Assembly (NCBI GenBank): GCA_934277375.1
Contig: CAKQTZ010000005.1
Location: 186,001-250,000 of the forward strand
Origin: an uncultured Coprococcus sp.
Lineage (GTDB): Bacteria; Bacillota; Clostridia; Lachnospirales; Lachnospiraceae
Length of the DNA stretch: 64,000 bases
Direction of reading: 5' to 3'
How positions within the stretch are numbered: the first letter of the stretch is position 1; every line of letters begins with the position of its first letter. The position numbers and the translations under genes were made by a program. The notes under the pieces were generated by a model. It was not told the DNA's origin, ran no database searches, and saw nothing but the letters and a program-made list of their open reading frames with translations. Shown here one piece after another: positions 25,064 to 34,065 of this stretch.

Positions 25064-25130
25064 TTGACTTTTTGTACATAAACAACTAATATAATATACA
25101 TCAGATGGAAACGATTCCAGAAACGTTTCC
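25064..25130 (+). promoter_or_regulatory. Promoter and paired LacI-family operators of the maltose operon
   Basis: TTGACT (25064-25069), 17-nt spacer, TAATAT (25087-25092). Immediately downstream lie two LacI-type palindromes: GGAAACGATTCC (25107-25118) and the perfect GAAACGTTTC (25120-25129). Binding here by the LacI-family regulator encoded at 30245 would block transcription start. The 296-bp gap otherwise contains only a GCATCTC/GAGATGC leader hairpin near 25154-25172. Confidence 0.75.
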
Positions 25131-25213
25131 GAAAAAAACAAGGTAACCATTAAGCATCTCGTATAAGAGATGCCTGAAGGGAAAATTTTTATTATTTTAT
25201 GGGAGGAATCAAT

Positions 25214-26551
25214 ATGAACAAGAAAGGTATTGCGGCACTTGGACTGTCACTTATGATGGCAGGTACCATGTTGACAGGATGTGGCTCAGGAGATTCAGAT
25301 GGAGCAGGAAAGAAGGCAGATGCAAAGGGCTCTGTATATTATCTGAACTTCAAGCCGGAGCAGGATGCACAGTGGCAGGAGCTTGCTAAGGTGTACACAG
25401 AAGAGACTGGCGTTGATGTGACGGTAGTTACAGCGGCTTCTGGTCAGTATGAGACTACTCTTAAGAGTGAGATGGGTAAGTCAGAAGCTCCTACTATGTT
25501 CCAGGTAAATGGACCGGTTGGTCTTGCTTCCTGGAAGGACTATTGTTATGATCTTGGATCATCACAGGTGTATAAAGAACTCACTTCTGAGGACTTTGCA
25601 CTTAAGGATGGCGATAAGGTCGCAGGAATCGGATATGTTATAGAGTCATACGGAATCATTTACAACAAAGAGCTTTTAAGCAAAGCTGGATACACAGAGG
25701 ATGATATCAATTCATTTGCAGACCTCAAGAAGGTGGCAGAGGATATAACAGCCCATTCAGACAAATTAGGATTCTCAGCATTCACATCAGCTGGAATGGA
25801 TGGCTCATCAGACTGGAGATTCAAGACACATCTTGCAAATCTTCCAATCTACTATGAATACAAGGCTGATGGAATCGATACTACAGATGCGATCAAGGGT
25901 ACATATCTTGATAATTACAAAAATGTATGGGATCTGTACATCAACAATTCAACAACCAATCCAAAGCAGCTCAGCACAAAGACTGGTGATGATGCGGTTG
26001 CAGAGTTTGTTTCAGGACAGGCAGTATTTTATCAGAATGGTACATGGGCATACGCAGATGTATCATCACTTGGCGATGACAACCTCGGAATGCTCCCTAT
26101 CTATATAGGAGCAGATGGTGAGGAGAATCAGGGACTCTGTACAGGAAGTGAGAATTACTGGTGTGTAAATGCTAAGGCTTCAGAGGAAGATATCCAGGCA
26201 ACTCTTGACTTCATGGAGTGGTGTGCTACAAATGACACCGCACTTAAGGCAATCTGTGGTTCAAAGGGCGCTATGCCATCAGGAGCCGATGGAATGGGAT
26301 TTGTAACACCATTCAAGAAGAACCTTGAGTCAACAAACCTTCTTGTAAACATCGCAAATGAGTATGTAGCAGAGGGCAAGACACCTGTAAGCTGGAACTT
26401 CACAACAATGCCATCAGAGCAGTGGAAGAACGACCTTGGATCAGCACTTACAACATATGCGGCAGATCAGACAGATGCCAACTGGGATCTTGTAAAGAGC
26501 GCATTTGTAGATGGATGGGCTAAAGAGGCTGCTGCAGCAAAGTCAAAGTAA
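25214..26551 (+). CDS. Maltose/maltodextrin-type ABC substrate-binding lipoprotein
   Basis: 445 residues. A signal peptide with lipobox LTGC is followed by a mature family-1 sugar-binding protein. The region GIGYVIESYGIIYNKELL and the C-terminal SWNFTTMPSEQWKND region fit the family. ATG 25214 follows GGGAGG; an ATG at 25199 lies inside that site. The operon contains 4-alpha-glucanotransferase, supporting a malto-oligosaccharide substrate. The gap to the permease genes holds two hairpins that may keep this transcript more abundant. Confidence 0.9.
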   Translation: MNKKGIAALGLSLMMAGTMLTGCGSGDSDGAGKKADAKGSVYYLNFKPEQDAQWQELAKVYTEETGVDVTVVTAASGQYETTLKSEMGKSEAPTMFQVNGPVGLASWKDYCYDLGSSQVYKELTSEDFALKDGDKVAGIGYVIESYGIIYNKELLSKAGYTEDDINSFADLKKVAEDITAHSDKLGFSAFTSAGMDGSSDWRFKTHLANLPIYYEYKADGIDTTDAIKGTYLDNYKNVWDLYINNSTTNPKQLSTKTGDDAVAEFVSGQAVFYQNGTWAYADVSSLGDDNLGMLPIYIGADGEENQGLCTGSENYWCVNAKASEEDIQATLDFMEWCATNDTALKAICGSKGAMPSGADGMGFVTPFKKNLESTNLLVNIANEYVAEGKTPVSWNFTTMPSEQWKNDLGSALTTYAADQTDANWDLVKSAFVDGWAKEAAAAKSK

Positions 26552-26627
26552 ACAAAATAAACAAATAGTACACAACCCCAAAATAAAAAAACATCACAAA
26601 ATAAAACCAACTTAAAATATGAATAAA

Positions 26628-26748
26628 GTCCTGCAAGCTGCAGGACACCAGGAAGGCTAACAGCTTTGCAAAGGCAGCTCATACCCAGAGGTGTCAGACT
26701 AGAGATGGATATGTATTCATATGCAAATATGTCTACATATCCATTTTT
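26628..26748 (+). promoter_or_regulatory. Two hairpins between binding-protein and permease genes
   Basis: GTCCTGCA/TGCAGGAC with a 3-nt loop (26628-26646) has no T run and could protect the upstream mRNA end. ATGGATATGTA/TACATATCCAT (26705-26744) is an 11-bp perfect stem followed by five T, a plausible partial terminator. Both would lower permease expression relative to the binding protein. Confidence 0.65.
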
Positions 26749-26810
26749 AGACTCAGAAGACATTGGAAAGAAAATTGATATGCAACAGAGTGGAGGTTAT
26801 CAAAAAAATT

Positions 26811-27653
26811 ATGGAGAAAACGATAAAAAGATATTGGCCGGTGTTCCTGATACCGACAATGGCTGCGTTTCTTATAGGATTTATCGTGCCATTTGCCGAG
26901 GGAATATATCTGTCCTTCTGTAAGTTCACGACCATAAGGGACGCTGAATTTGTAGGATTTCAGAATTATATAGACGCATTCAAGGACTCAACATTCCCGG
27001 ATGCATTTAAGTTTACAACATTATTTGCGATTGTCACACTTGTGCTTATAAATGTTCTTGCATTTCTTGTGGCACTGGCACTTACACAGAAGATCAAAGG
27101 AACTAATATATTCAGAACGATATTCTTTATGCCGAATCTTATAGGTGGTATCGTACTTGGATATGTATGGCAGCTTATATTTGATGCCATATTCTCAAAG
27201 TTTGATACAGCCCTGAAACTCAATGAAGTCCTCGGTTTCTGGGGATTGGTTATACTGGTGTGCTGGCAGCAGATAGGATATATGATGATCGTTTATATTG
27301 CAGGACTTCAGGCAATTCCTGAAGACATTCAGGAAGCAGCCATGATTGATGGTGCAAATAGAACACAGAGACTTTTCAGGGTTACGATCCCGAACATGAT
27401 GCCATCCATAACTATATGTACATTCCTCACAATAACCAACTCATTCAAACTGTTTGACCAGAACCTGGCACTCACAGGAGGCGAGCCACTCCATAAGACA
27501 GAGATGCTTGCACTCAATATATATGAGACGTTTTATGGAAGAGTAGGATATGAGGGAGTTGGACAGGCCAAGGCAGTAATATTCTTCATACTAGTAGTAG
27601 CGATAGGACTCATACAGCTTAAGCTTACAAGATCAAAGGAGGTGCAGCAGTAA
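26811..27653 (+). CDS. Sugar ABC transporter permease, MalF family
   Basis: 280 residues with six hydrophobic segments, starting MEKTIKRYWPVFLIPTMAAF. The EAA coupling loop reads EAAMIDGANRTQRLFRVTIP (about 188-207). ATG 26811 is favoured by GTGGAGG upstream; a TTG at 26763 is possible but extends into unconserved sequence. It forms the membrane channel with the next gene product. Its stop overlaps the next start by one base. Confidence 0.92.
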   Translation: MEKTIKRYWPVFLIPTMAAFLIGFIVPFAEGIYLSFCKFTTIRDAEFVGFQNYIDAFKDSTFPDAFKFTTLFAIVTLVLINVLAFLVALALTQKIKGTNIFRTIFFMPNLIGGIVLGYVWQLIFDAIFSKFDTALKLNEVLGFWGLVILVCWQQIGYMMIVYIAGLQAIPEDIQEAAMIDGANRTQRLFRVTIPNMMPSITICTFLTITNSFKLFDQNLALTGGEPLHKTEMLALNIYETFYGRVGYEGVGQAKAVIFFILVVAIGLIQLKLTRSKEVQQ

Positions 27654-28546
27654 TGGCGAAGATACAGAAAACAGCAAATACAGCGGATAAAAAGCCTGTA
27701 TACAGAGTTAAAGAAAAACCAACGTTGAAGGGAATTCTGGCTACTTTATTCTTTACCGTTATTTCCATAATATTTGTTTCACCTATAATAATCGTAATTA
27801 TAAACTCGCTGAAAGCCAAGACATTTATCAATCTGGAGACATTTGAACTGCCAAATGAGCACAGCTACATAGGCTTGGACAATTATAAAACGGCTATAAC
27901 ACAGTATGATTTCATTAAGGCAGTGGGCTGGACAGTTGTGATAACGGTTCTCTCAGTAGCAGCAATTCTGCTGTTCTGCTCTATGACAGCCTGGTATATA
28001 ACCAGAGTCAAGAATATAGCGACAAAGATCATATATCTGCTCTGCGTGTTCTCTATGGTAATACCTTTCCAGATGGTTATGTTTACTTTGGCTGGAACTG
28101 CGGATGCACTTCACCTAACTACCCCATGGGGAATCGTGATCGTGTATCTTGGATTTGGAACAGGTCTTGCAGTATTCATGTTCTGCGGATTTATCAAGTC
28201 CATTCCTTTGGAGGTCGAGGAGGCTGCGATGATAGATGGATGTACGCCGCTCAAGACATTTTTCAGGGTTGTTATCCCTATCATGAAACCTACTTACATA
28301 TCTGTAGGAATACTTGAGGCTATGTGGATATGGAATGATTTCCTTCTGCCATATCTGGTACTCGACATCAAGAAATACAAGACGATATCTATAGTTGTCC
28401 AGTATATGAAGGGCAGCTACGGAAGAGTAGATATGGGAGCGATCATGGCGTGCCTTGTTATGGCTATCATTCCGGTTGTTGTATTCTACCTCTGTGCACA
28501 GAAGTACATCATCAAGGGTGTTGCAGCTGGTGCTGTAAAGGGATAG
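27653..28546 (+). CDS. Sugar ABC transporter permease, MalG family
   Basis: 297 residues. Six membrane segments follow a polar N-terminal tail of about 25 residues. The EAA loop reads EEAAMIDGCTPLKTFFRVVI. It starts on the TAATG overlap with the previous gene, indicating translational coupling. No ATPase gene is present in the operon; such importers commonly share an MsmK-type ATPase encoded elsewhere. Confidence 0.92.
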   Translation: MAKIQKTANTADKKPVYRVKEKPTLKGILATLFFTVISIIFVSPIIIVIINSLKAKTFINLETFELPNEHSYIGLDNYKTAITQYDFIKAVGWTVVITVLSVAAILLFCSMTAWYITRVKNIATKIIYLLCVFSMVIPFQMVMFTLAGTADALHLTTPWGIVIVYLGFGTGLAVFMFCGFIKSIPLEVEEAAMIDGCTPLKTFFRVVIPIMKPTYISVGILEAMWIWNDFLLPYLVLDIKKYKTISIVVQYMKGSYGRVDMGAIMACLVMAIIPVVVFYLCAQKYIIKGVAAGAVKG

Positions 28547-28573
28547 TAATATAATATTATTAAATGTAAAAAA

Positions 28574-28602
28574 CAGGCGGTTGTGAGATTCGCAGCCGCC
28601 TG
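28574..28602 (+). other. GC-rich hairpin between permease and glucanotransferase genes
   Basis: CAGGCGGTTGTG pairs with CGCAGCCGCCTG across 12 bp with two wobbles and a 5-nt loop. No T run follows, so it is more likely an mRNA-stability element than a terminator. Confidence 0.6.
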
Positions 28603-28628
28603 AAATTGGTTAAAAGGAGAGATTTCAG

Positions 28629-30128
28629 ATGGAAAGATCAGCAGGAATACTGCTTGCTATATCAAGCCTCCCGTCAAAGTATGGAATTGGCAGCTTTTCA
28701 AAAGAGGCATATCGTTTCGTTGACTGGCTTAGGTCTGCACACCAGAGCTACTGGCAGATACTTCCCATGGGTCCCACCGGGTATGGGGATTCGCCGTATC
28801 AGTCATTTTCGACATTTGCGGGCAATCCATATTTTATAGATCTTGATACACTGGTGGATCAGAGACTGCTCACAGACCGCGAGTGCAGTGAGATGGACTG
28901 GGGTGAGGATGACAGATACGTTGAATACAGCAAAATATATAATGGAAGATACGGTCTTCTCAGGAAAGCCTATGAAAGATGGAAAATGACTGATAGCATG
29001 GAGTTTTCCTTATTCATGGACGAGAACAGTGATTGGATATATGATTATTCATTATTTATGGCTGTAAAGGATTCATTTGGCGGAATTCCGTGGACAGAGT
29101 GGCCGCAGGATATAAGGAACAGACAGCCTGATGCAGTGCAGAAAATGCAGGTTACGCTTGCAGAGGAGATACATTTTCAGCAGTACATGCAGTATTTGTT
29201 CTATACTCAGTGGAATGCGCTAAAGAGCTATGCCAACAAGAACCATATAAGGATCATAGGAGATATCCCAATCTATGTAGCCATGGACAGTGCAGATGTA
29301 TGGGCACATCCGGAGCTTTTCAGGCTGGATGAGGACAGACGTCCATACGAGGTTGCCGGATGTCCGCCTGATGGGTTTTCGGAGACCGGACAGCTGTGGG
29401 GAAATCCAATATATGACTGGGAGCTGAACAGGCAGACCGGTTACAGCTGGTGGATAGCCAGAATGAGACACAGCTATAAGCTTTATGATGTAGTCCGGAT
29501 TGACCATTTCAGAGGCTTTGATGAATATTATGCCATTCCATATGGGGAGAAAACAGCTGTGAATGGCAAGTGGAAAAAGGGTCCTGGGATGGATCTGTTT
29601 AGGAATATAGAAAAAGCACTGGGTAAGAGAGATGTCATTGCCGAGGATCTTGGTTTTGTGACTGATTCGGTCAGAAAACTTGTTCATGATTCCGGATTCC
29701 CGGGAATGAAGGTTGTGGAGTTTGCCTTTGATGTGAGAGACACCGGGGCGGCATCTGACTATCTTCCACATAATTATATACGAAATTGTGTTGTATATAC
29801 GGGAACCCATGACAATGAGACCCTTATTGGCTGGTGGAGCAGTATAGATCAGAGAGCCAGAGACATGGCACGGGATTATATGGCAGCTCATTATACACCA
29901 GACCGTCTGATCAATGTCCCATTTATCACGCTTGCTATGAGAAGTATTGCGGATCTCTGTATTATACCGATGCAGGATTATTTGGGACTAGATAATAAAT
30001 CGAGGATGAATAAGCCATCCACAGTTGGCGATAACTGGAGGTGGCGAACGATATCTGATGATACGGATGATGATCTTGCTGAGGAGATAGGCAGACTTAC
30101 ACTGATGACCGGGAGAAGTAAGATGTGA
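28629..30128 (+). CDS. malQ: 4-alpha-glucanotransferase (amylomaltase)
   Basis: 499 residues, GH77 length. It starts RSAGILLAISSLPSKYGIGS and contains WQILPMGPTGYGDSPYQSFS. The catalytic nucleophile Asp is in VRIDHFRGF, the acid Glu in IAEDLGF, and the third Asp in TGTHDNET. It transfers glucan chains between imported maltodextrins so they can be degraded in the cytosol. It is preceded by AAAGGAGAG, in the same operon as the importer. Confidence 0.96.
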   Translation: MERSAGILLAISSLPSKYGIGSFSKEAYRFVDWLRSAHQSYWQILPMGPTGYGDSPYQSFSTFAGNPYFIDLDTLVDQRLLTDRECSEMDWGEDDRYVEYSKIYNGRYGLLRKAYERWKMTDSMEFSLFMDENSDWIYDYSLFMAVKDSFGGIPWTEWPQDIRNRQPDAVQKMQVTLAEEIHFQQYMQYLFYTQWNALKSYANKNHIRIIGDIPIYVAMDSADVWAHPELFRLDEDRRPYEVAGCPPDGFSETGQLWGNPIYDWELNRQTGYSWWIARMRHSYKLYDVVRIDHFRGFDEYYAIPYGEKTAVNGKWKKGPGMDLFRNIEKALGKRDVIAEDLGFVTDSVRKLVHDSGFPGMKVVEFAFDVRDTGAASDYLPHNYIRNCVVYTGTHDNETLIGWWSSIDQRARDMARDYMAAHYTPDRLINVPFITLAMRSIADLCIIPMQDYLGLDNKSRMNKPSTVGDNWRWRTISDDTDDDLAEEIGRLTLMTGRSKM

Positions 30129-30180
30129 AAAAGTACTCTTAAAAAAATATCTGTCGGGAAATGATAAGTTGAGTATTTTC

Positions 30181-30209
30181 TTGACCTCCACATAGCGGGA
30201 TAATATAAT
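30181..30209 (+). promoter_or_regulatory. Promoter of the LacI-family regulator gene
   Basis: TTGACC (30181-30186), 17-nt spacer, TATAAT (30204-30209), 35 nt before the regulator start. It allows expression independent of the upstream operon. Confidence 0.75.
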
Positions 30210-30244
30210 TATTGGGAATAAAAGAGAAAAGTGGGATACAGCTT

Positions 30245-31252
30245 ATGACAATAAAGGATATTGCACGTATATCAGGTTATGGTATCGGAACCGTGTCCAG
30301 AGTGATAAACAATCAGACAGGAGTCAGTGATGCTGCTCGGGAGAAGATACTCAGGGTTGTAGAGGAAAACGGCTTTGAGCCGAACGTCAACGCCAGACAC
30401 CTCAAGATGTCAGCGAAATCGGCGGTTGTAGTCATCATAAAAGGAAACCAGAACATGCTGTTTGCGGATATAGTAGAGCGGATACAGAACCTGCTTGCTG
30501 GATATGATGAGGATGTCATAGTGGAGTACATAGATGAGGATGGTGACGAGATCGAGTATGCCATCAAACTTACTCATAGCGTGAATCCGAAGGGAATCAT
30601 GTTTTTGGGTGCCAATCTTGCACTTTTTGATGAGCGTGTGAAAGAGTTTGAGATTCCGGGAGTCATAATCACGACTGGTGGAGATATTCTTGCGGATGAA
30701 AACATATCCTCCATAACGATAGATGACACGGCAGCTACATACGATATGACAAGGTACCTTCTTGAAAGAGGTCACAGGCACATAGGAGTCATCGGAGGGC
30801 AGGTGTCCGAGAAACAGATAAGTTTCAATAGATATGAAGGCTGCAAGCGGGCTATAGACGAGTGGCAGCATGATGACAGGGCGGAGTTTACATATATTCC
30901 GTGCAGATATTCTATGAAGGCGGGGTATGAGGCTACAAAACGTCTATTGAAGGACCACCCGGAGGTTACAGCAGTCATGGCTCTCAGTGATATGATAGCG
31001 ATCGGCGTCATGCGGGCGGCTGCTGATATGGACAAACATATTCCGGAAGAGCTGTCAGTTACAGGATTTGATGGAATAGAGATGGCAGGATACTGTGTAC
31101 CAAGACTTACAACAATAAAGCAGAATACAGAGATCATGGCATCGAGAAGTGTTGACATCATGCTCAAGCATATAAATTATGCAGCGGCTGGTGAACATGA
31201 GATAGTGCCATATTCCCTGATAGAGGGTGAAAGCGTTAAGAGCATCGGCTAG
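30245..31252 (+). CDS. LacI/MalR-family transcriptional repressor
   Basis: 335 residues. The N-terminal helix-turn-helix reads TIKDIARISGYGIGTVSRVI, followed by the hinge region and a periplasmic-binding-like sensor domain (about 60-335) with VMALSDMIAIGVMRAA and VTGFDGIEMA. It probably represses the maltose operon through the paired palindromes at 25107-25129. ATG 30245 is chosen because the helix-turn-helix begins directly there; the upstream TTG overlaps the promoter region. Confidence 0.92.
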   Translation: MTIKDIARISGYGIGTVSRVINNQTGVSDAAREKILRVVEENGFEPNVNARHLKMSAKSAVVVIIKGNQNMLFADIVERIQNLLAGYDEDVIVEYIDEDGDEIEYAIKLTHSVNPKGIMFLGANLALFDERVKEFEIPGVIITTGGDILADENISSITIDDTAATYDMTRYLLERGHRHIGVIGGQVSEKQISFNRYEGCKRAIDEWQHDDRAEFTYIPCRYSMKAGYEATKRLLKDHPEVTAVMALSDMIAIGVMRAAADMDKHIPEELSVTGFDGIEMAGYCVPRLTTIKQNTEIMASRSVDIMLKHINYAAAGEHEIVPYSLIEGESVKSIG

Positions 31253-31286
31253 GATTCAGGGAAAATCTTTTTAATTAAGTTTGAAT

Positions 31287-31333
31287 TCGCCTTATACTGG
31301 TATATTATATATCAGTATAGGGCGATTTTTTTT
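31287..31333 (+). terminator. Rho-independent terminator after the LacI-family gene
   Basis: TCGCCTTATACTG pairs with CAGTATAGGGCGA (13 bp, one wobble), followed by eight T. Confidence 0.9.
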
Positions 31334-31496
31334 ATGCAGATGTGTACAGGTGACAGACGCTCATATATAGGTCATTACATTTGATTATAGTCATAATATA
31401 GGTATTTTACGAAGGAACATTATAGCTTATAATGTGACTAAATCCGTGTTGTGCATACGGAATATGATTAATGTTAAATAAAAGGGAGGAACAAAA

Positions 31497-32042
31497 ATGG
31501 CAAAATTGGTTGTAGGAGCAGTAGTTTTTGTGGTGCTTTTGATAGTTATATGGTACATAAGCACTTCCAACAGTATCAAGGTGGCGGGGCTTAAGGTTGA
31601 TGAGAGCGAGTCAGGGATCGATGTGGCACTTACAAAGAGGTATGACGTGCTGACCAAGATGCTTGATACAGTGAAGGGCTATCAGCAGTACGAGAAGTCG
31701 GTGCTCACAGATATGGTAAGGCTCAGAAAAGGCATGACCATAGATGAGAAGAATCAGGCAAATGCAGCCATGGATAAGATTGCTGGGGATATAAGGGTGC
31801 TTGCGGAGAATTATCCACAGCTCAAGGCTGACAACACATTTGTGCAGCTACAGAAGGCTATTGTCGATGTGGAGGAGCATCTTCAGGCGGCAAGACGTCT
31901 GTACAACTCAAATGTAAACAGATACAACTCCAAGATTGTTGTATTTCCAAACAGTATAGTTGCAAACGGCATGGGCGCTGTAAAGAGAGAGCTGTTTGTT
32001 GCTGAGGAGTACAAGAGACAGGATGTTAAAATGCAGTTCTAA
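31497..32042 (+). CDS. LemA family protein
   Basis: 181 residues. One N-terminal membrane helix (about 4-22) is followed by helical LemA features: DVALTKRYDVLTKMLDTVKG, LAENYPQLKADNTFVQLQ and ARRLYNSNVNRYNSKIVVFP. LemA proteins are anchored with the helical bundle outside; their function is unclear. It is paired with a DUF3137 gene 21 nt downstream, a common association. Confidence 0.9.
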   Translation: MAKLVVGAVVFVVLLIVIWYISTSNSIKVAGLKVDESESGIDVALTKRYDVLTKMLDTVKGYQQYEKSVLTDMVRLRKGMTIDEKNQANAAMDKIAGDIRVLAENYPQLKADNTFVQLQKAIVDVEEHLQAARRLYNSNVNRYNSKIVVFPNSIVANGMGAVKRELFVAEEYKRQDVKMQF

Positions 32043-32063
32043 ACGGGGAGGGGGAATAACAAG

Positions 32064-33011
32064 ATGAGTGACAGGGAGATCGTATCCGCTCTGGCGTGGA
32101 GACAGAGATTTGGCAAATTTGCAAATATTATCGTTGTTCTTGCGGTATTTGCAGTGCCATTCCTGATACCGGCCGGGCTGTTGATGCTGGTGGATGGCAA
32201 AACGGACAAGGCAATAATATTGCTGGCGGCGGGAGCAGTGGATATTCTTATTCTTGTTATAGGAAATAAGCAGTTGAAGAAGTTCACTGCCAGGACAAAG
32301 GAGCTTGAGGGAGAATACATAGTGAAGAATGTTCTTTCGGAGCGTATAGATATAACGCAGTATTCACCAAATGGATACATTAACAGAAACTATGTCAAGG
32401 CGTGTTCAATACTTCCAAAGTTTAACAGGATAAAGGGATCAGACTACACAACAGGATATTACAGGGGAAGAGAATTTACATTCTGTGATCTACTGCTCGA
32501 GTGGAAGTCGGAGAGCAGAGACAGTGATGGACACACACATACACACATAACTACCGAGTTCGAGGGGCAGGTCATGATCATGGGACTTGGCAAGGATATA
32601 GGCGGCTGGGTGCAGATACGGGAGAGAAAGAAGCCACGCAAGAAACATGGATTCCTTGACAACCTGTTTGGAGCAGGAAGCTCCCGCAATATTATCGAGA
32701 CCGAGAACGAGGCATTTAACAGCCAGTTTGAGATAAGAGCATCCGATGGGCAGCTTGCATTTTATATATTGACACCACAGTTTATGGAGCGTGTCATGAG
32801 ACTTGACGAGCATGCGGATGGCTACACGAACATAGAATTTGCCGGATCAAATGTAGTCTTAACGCTGAACACCGGAAGGGATTCATTTGAGATCAAGAGG
32901 ACACTTGGAATGAGACGTCTTGAAAAATACCGCCAGAAGTTCAGGGATGAGCTCGGGATATATCTTGACGTACTCGATGAGGTGCTCACAAAAGAGAATC
33001 TGTTTAGTTGA
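32064..33011 (+). CDS. DUF3137 domain membrane protein
   Basis: 315 residues. Two close hydrophobic segments (about 20-42 and 50-68) are followed by a soluble domain with YYRGREFTFCDLLLE, FEGQVMIMGL, ETENEAFNSQFEIRASDG and FYILTPQFMERV, the DUF3137 pattern. A His-rich GHTHTHITTEFE loop lies near 155. Function is unknown; genes for this family often accompany LemA, as here. Confidence 0.85.
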   Translation: MSDREIVSALAWRQRFGKFANIIVVLAVFAVPFLIPAGLLMLVDGKTDKAIILLAAGAVDILILVIGNKQLKKFTARTKELEGEYIVKNVLSERIDITQYSPNGYINRNYVKACSILPKFNRIKGSDYTTGYYRGREFTFCDLLLEWKSESRDSDGHTHTHITTEFEGQVMIMGLGKDIGGWVQIRERKKPRKKHGFLDNLFGAGSSRNIIETENEAFNSQFEIRASDGQLAFYILTPQFMERVMRLDEHADGYTNIEFAGSNVVLTLNTGRDSFEIKRTLGMRRLEKYRQKFRDELGIYLDVLDEVLTKENLFS

Positions 33012-33084
33012 TTTTTATAGTGTGTTTTTCGTGGTTCGGAGATGATAAGATGGATCAGAATATAGGAAATTACGGGGAAAATCT

Positions 33085-33753
33085 ATGGATTACATAATAG
33101 ACAATATTGAATTTATTGTTGAGCTTGTGAAATCAGGGCTTATAGGTATTGTGGGAATATTTTTGATCGGACTTGCAATTTGGATAAAGAAAAATGAGGA
33201 CCGTTGGAATTTTAAGAATATCGGAATAGGACTTCTGGCTGGCGGCATGGCACTTTTGCTTATCGGTATATCTACGGCAGTAGATAGTCTGCAGGATGGC
33301 GGGGTAATAGCTTTAGACAAAAATGATCCTGTGTGGGTGGTTGTGGATACAATCAAGGTGCTGGCATGCGTGCTGATATTTGCTATAGCGGGATTTGCAA
33401 TGAGGTCAAAACGCATAAAAGAGAATGATATGTATGACATGGAGATAACCGGAAAGATCATAGGATACGATACCCTGACCGGCAGGACAAAATTGCCGGG
33501 ATATGCACAGCCCACAGTGGAATACATCGATCCTTATAGCGGTGAACCGGATTCTTATATGGTAAATCAGGAGATAAACAGAAAGAAACATACGATTGGC
33601 AGTGAGTATAAACTGCTTTACTCCAGGGAAAAGAGAACAGCCTATGAGAAGAAGTCAAACAAGGTGTACAGGGAGATGGAGGTATTCTTTTTCGGACTGG
33701 CGGTTTTGATTTTCGTCGTGGGGATAGTGAAGTTGATAATGAATGTGTTATAA
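33085..33753 (+). CDS. Predicted membrane protein, unrecognised
   Basis: 222 residues. Hydrophobic segments are at about 15-34, 46-64, 92-110 and 198-220. A soluble segment (about 112-195) with KIIGYDTLTGRTKLPGYAQP and VEYIDPYSGEPDSY resembles the small beta domain of DUF3592-type proteins. The ribosome site is weak. It follows the LemA/DUF3137 pair and may belong to the same unit. Function unknown. Confidence 0.65.
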   Translation: MDYIIDNIEFIVELVKSGLIGIVGIFLIGLAIWIKKNEDRWNFKNIGIGLLAGGMALLLIGISTAVDSLQDGGVIALDKNDPVWVVVDTIKVLACVLIFAIAGFAMRSKRIKENDMYDMEITGKIIGYDTLTGRTKLPGYAQPTVEYIDPYSGEPDSYMVNQEINRKKHTIGSEYKLLYSREKRTAYEKKSNKVYREMEVFFFGLAVLIFVVGIVKLIMNVL

Positions 33754-33844
33754 AATTTATGTAAATATGGATGTTGTAACCAGAATTTATATATGTTATA
33801 ATACCGACAGATATAAAAGGTAATAAGAGTATATCATTGTGCTT

Positions 33845-33913
33845 TACACAATATAGGCGCAAGCGAAAACCCCAGAGGGTGCCACCTCTGGGGTTTTCTC
33901 CGTCTATTGTGTA
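33845..33913 (+). terminator. Two-tier hairpin in the gap before the PurF-like gene
   Basis: A perfect 14-bp stem GAAAACCCCAGAGG/CCTCTGGGGTTTTC (loop GTGCCA) is enclosed by an outer TACACAATA/TATTGTGTA pair. The inner right arm ends GGTTTTC, so it could terminate transcription from the left. The outer arm is unusual for a simple terminator. The rest of the 312-bp gap contains the promoter at 33988. Confidence 0.65.
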
Positions 33914-33987
33914 GGACGACATATTTCCTAGGCTGGTTGCCGGCGGAAATCACAAAATCAATGTATAACAATGTCATGAAATAATAT

Positions 33988-34016
33988 TGTAAACCATGCC
34001 AGTCATATGCTAATAT
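33988..34016 (+). promoter_or_regulatory. Candidate promoter of the PurF-like gene
   Basis: TTGTAA (33988-33993), 17-nt spacer, TAATAT (34011-34016), about 50 nt before the start codon. Confidence 0.5.
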
Positions 34017-34065
34017 AGATATGTTTGCGAAAATGACAAATTTTTATCACTTCAGGAGGAAAACA

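Noticed and set aside
29220..29891. Antisense open frame (223 codons) opposite the 4-alpha-glucanotransferase gene
   Set aside because: The sense gene is a clear GH77 enzyme with catalytic residues; the antisense product has no recognisable motif.
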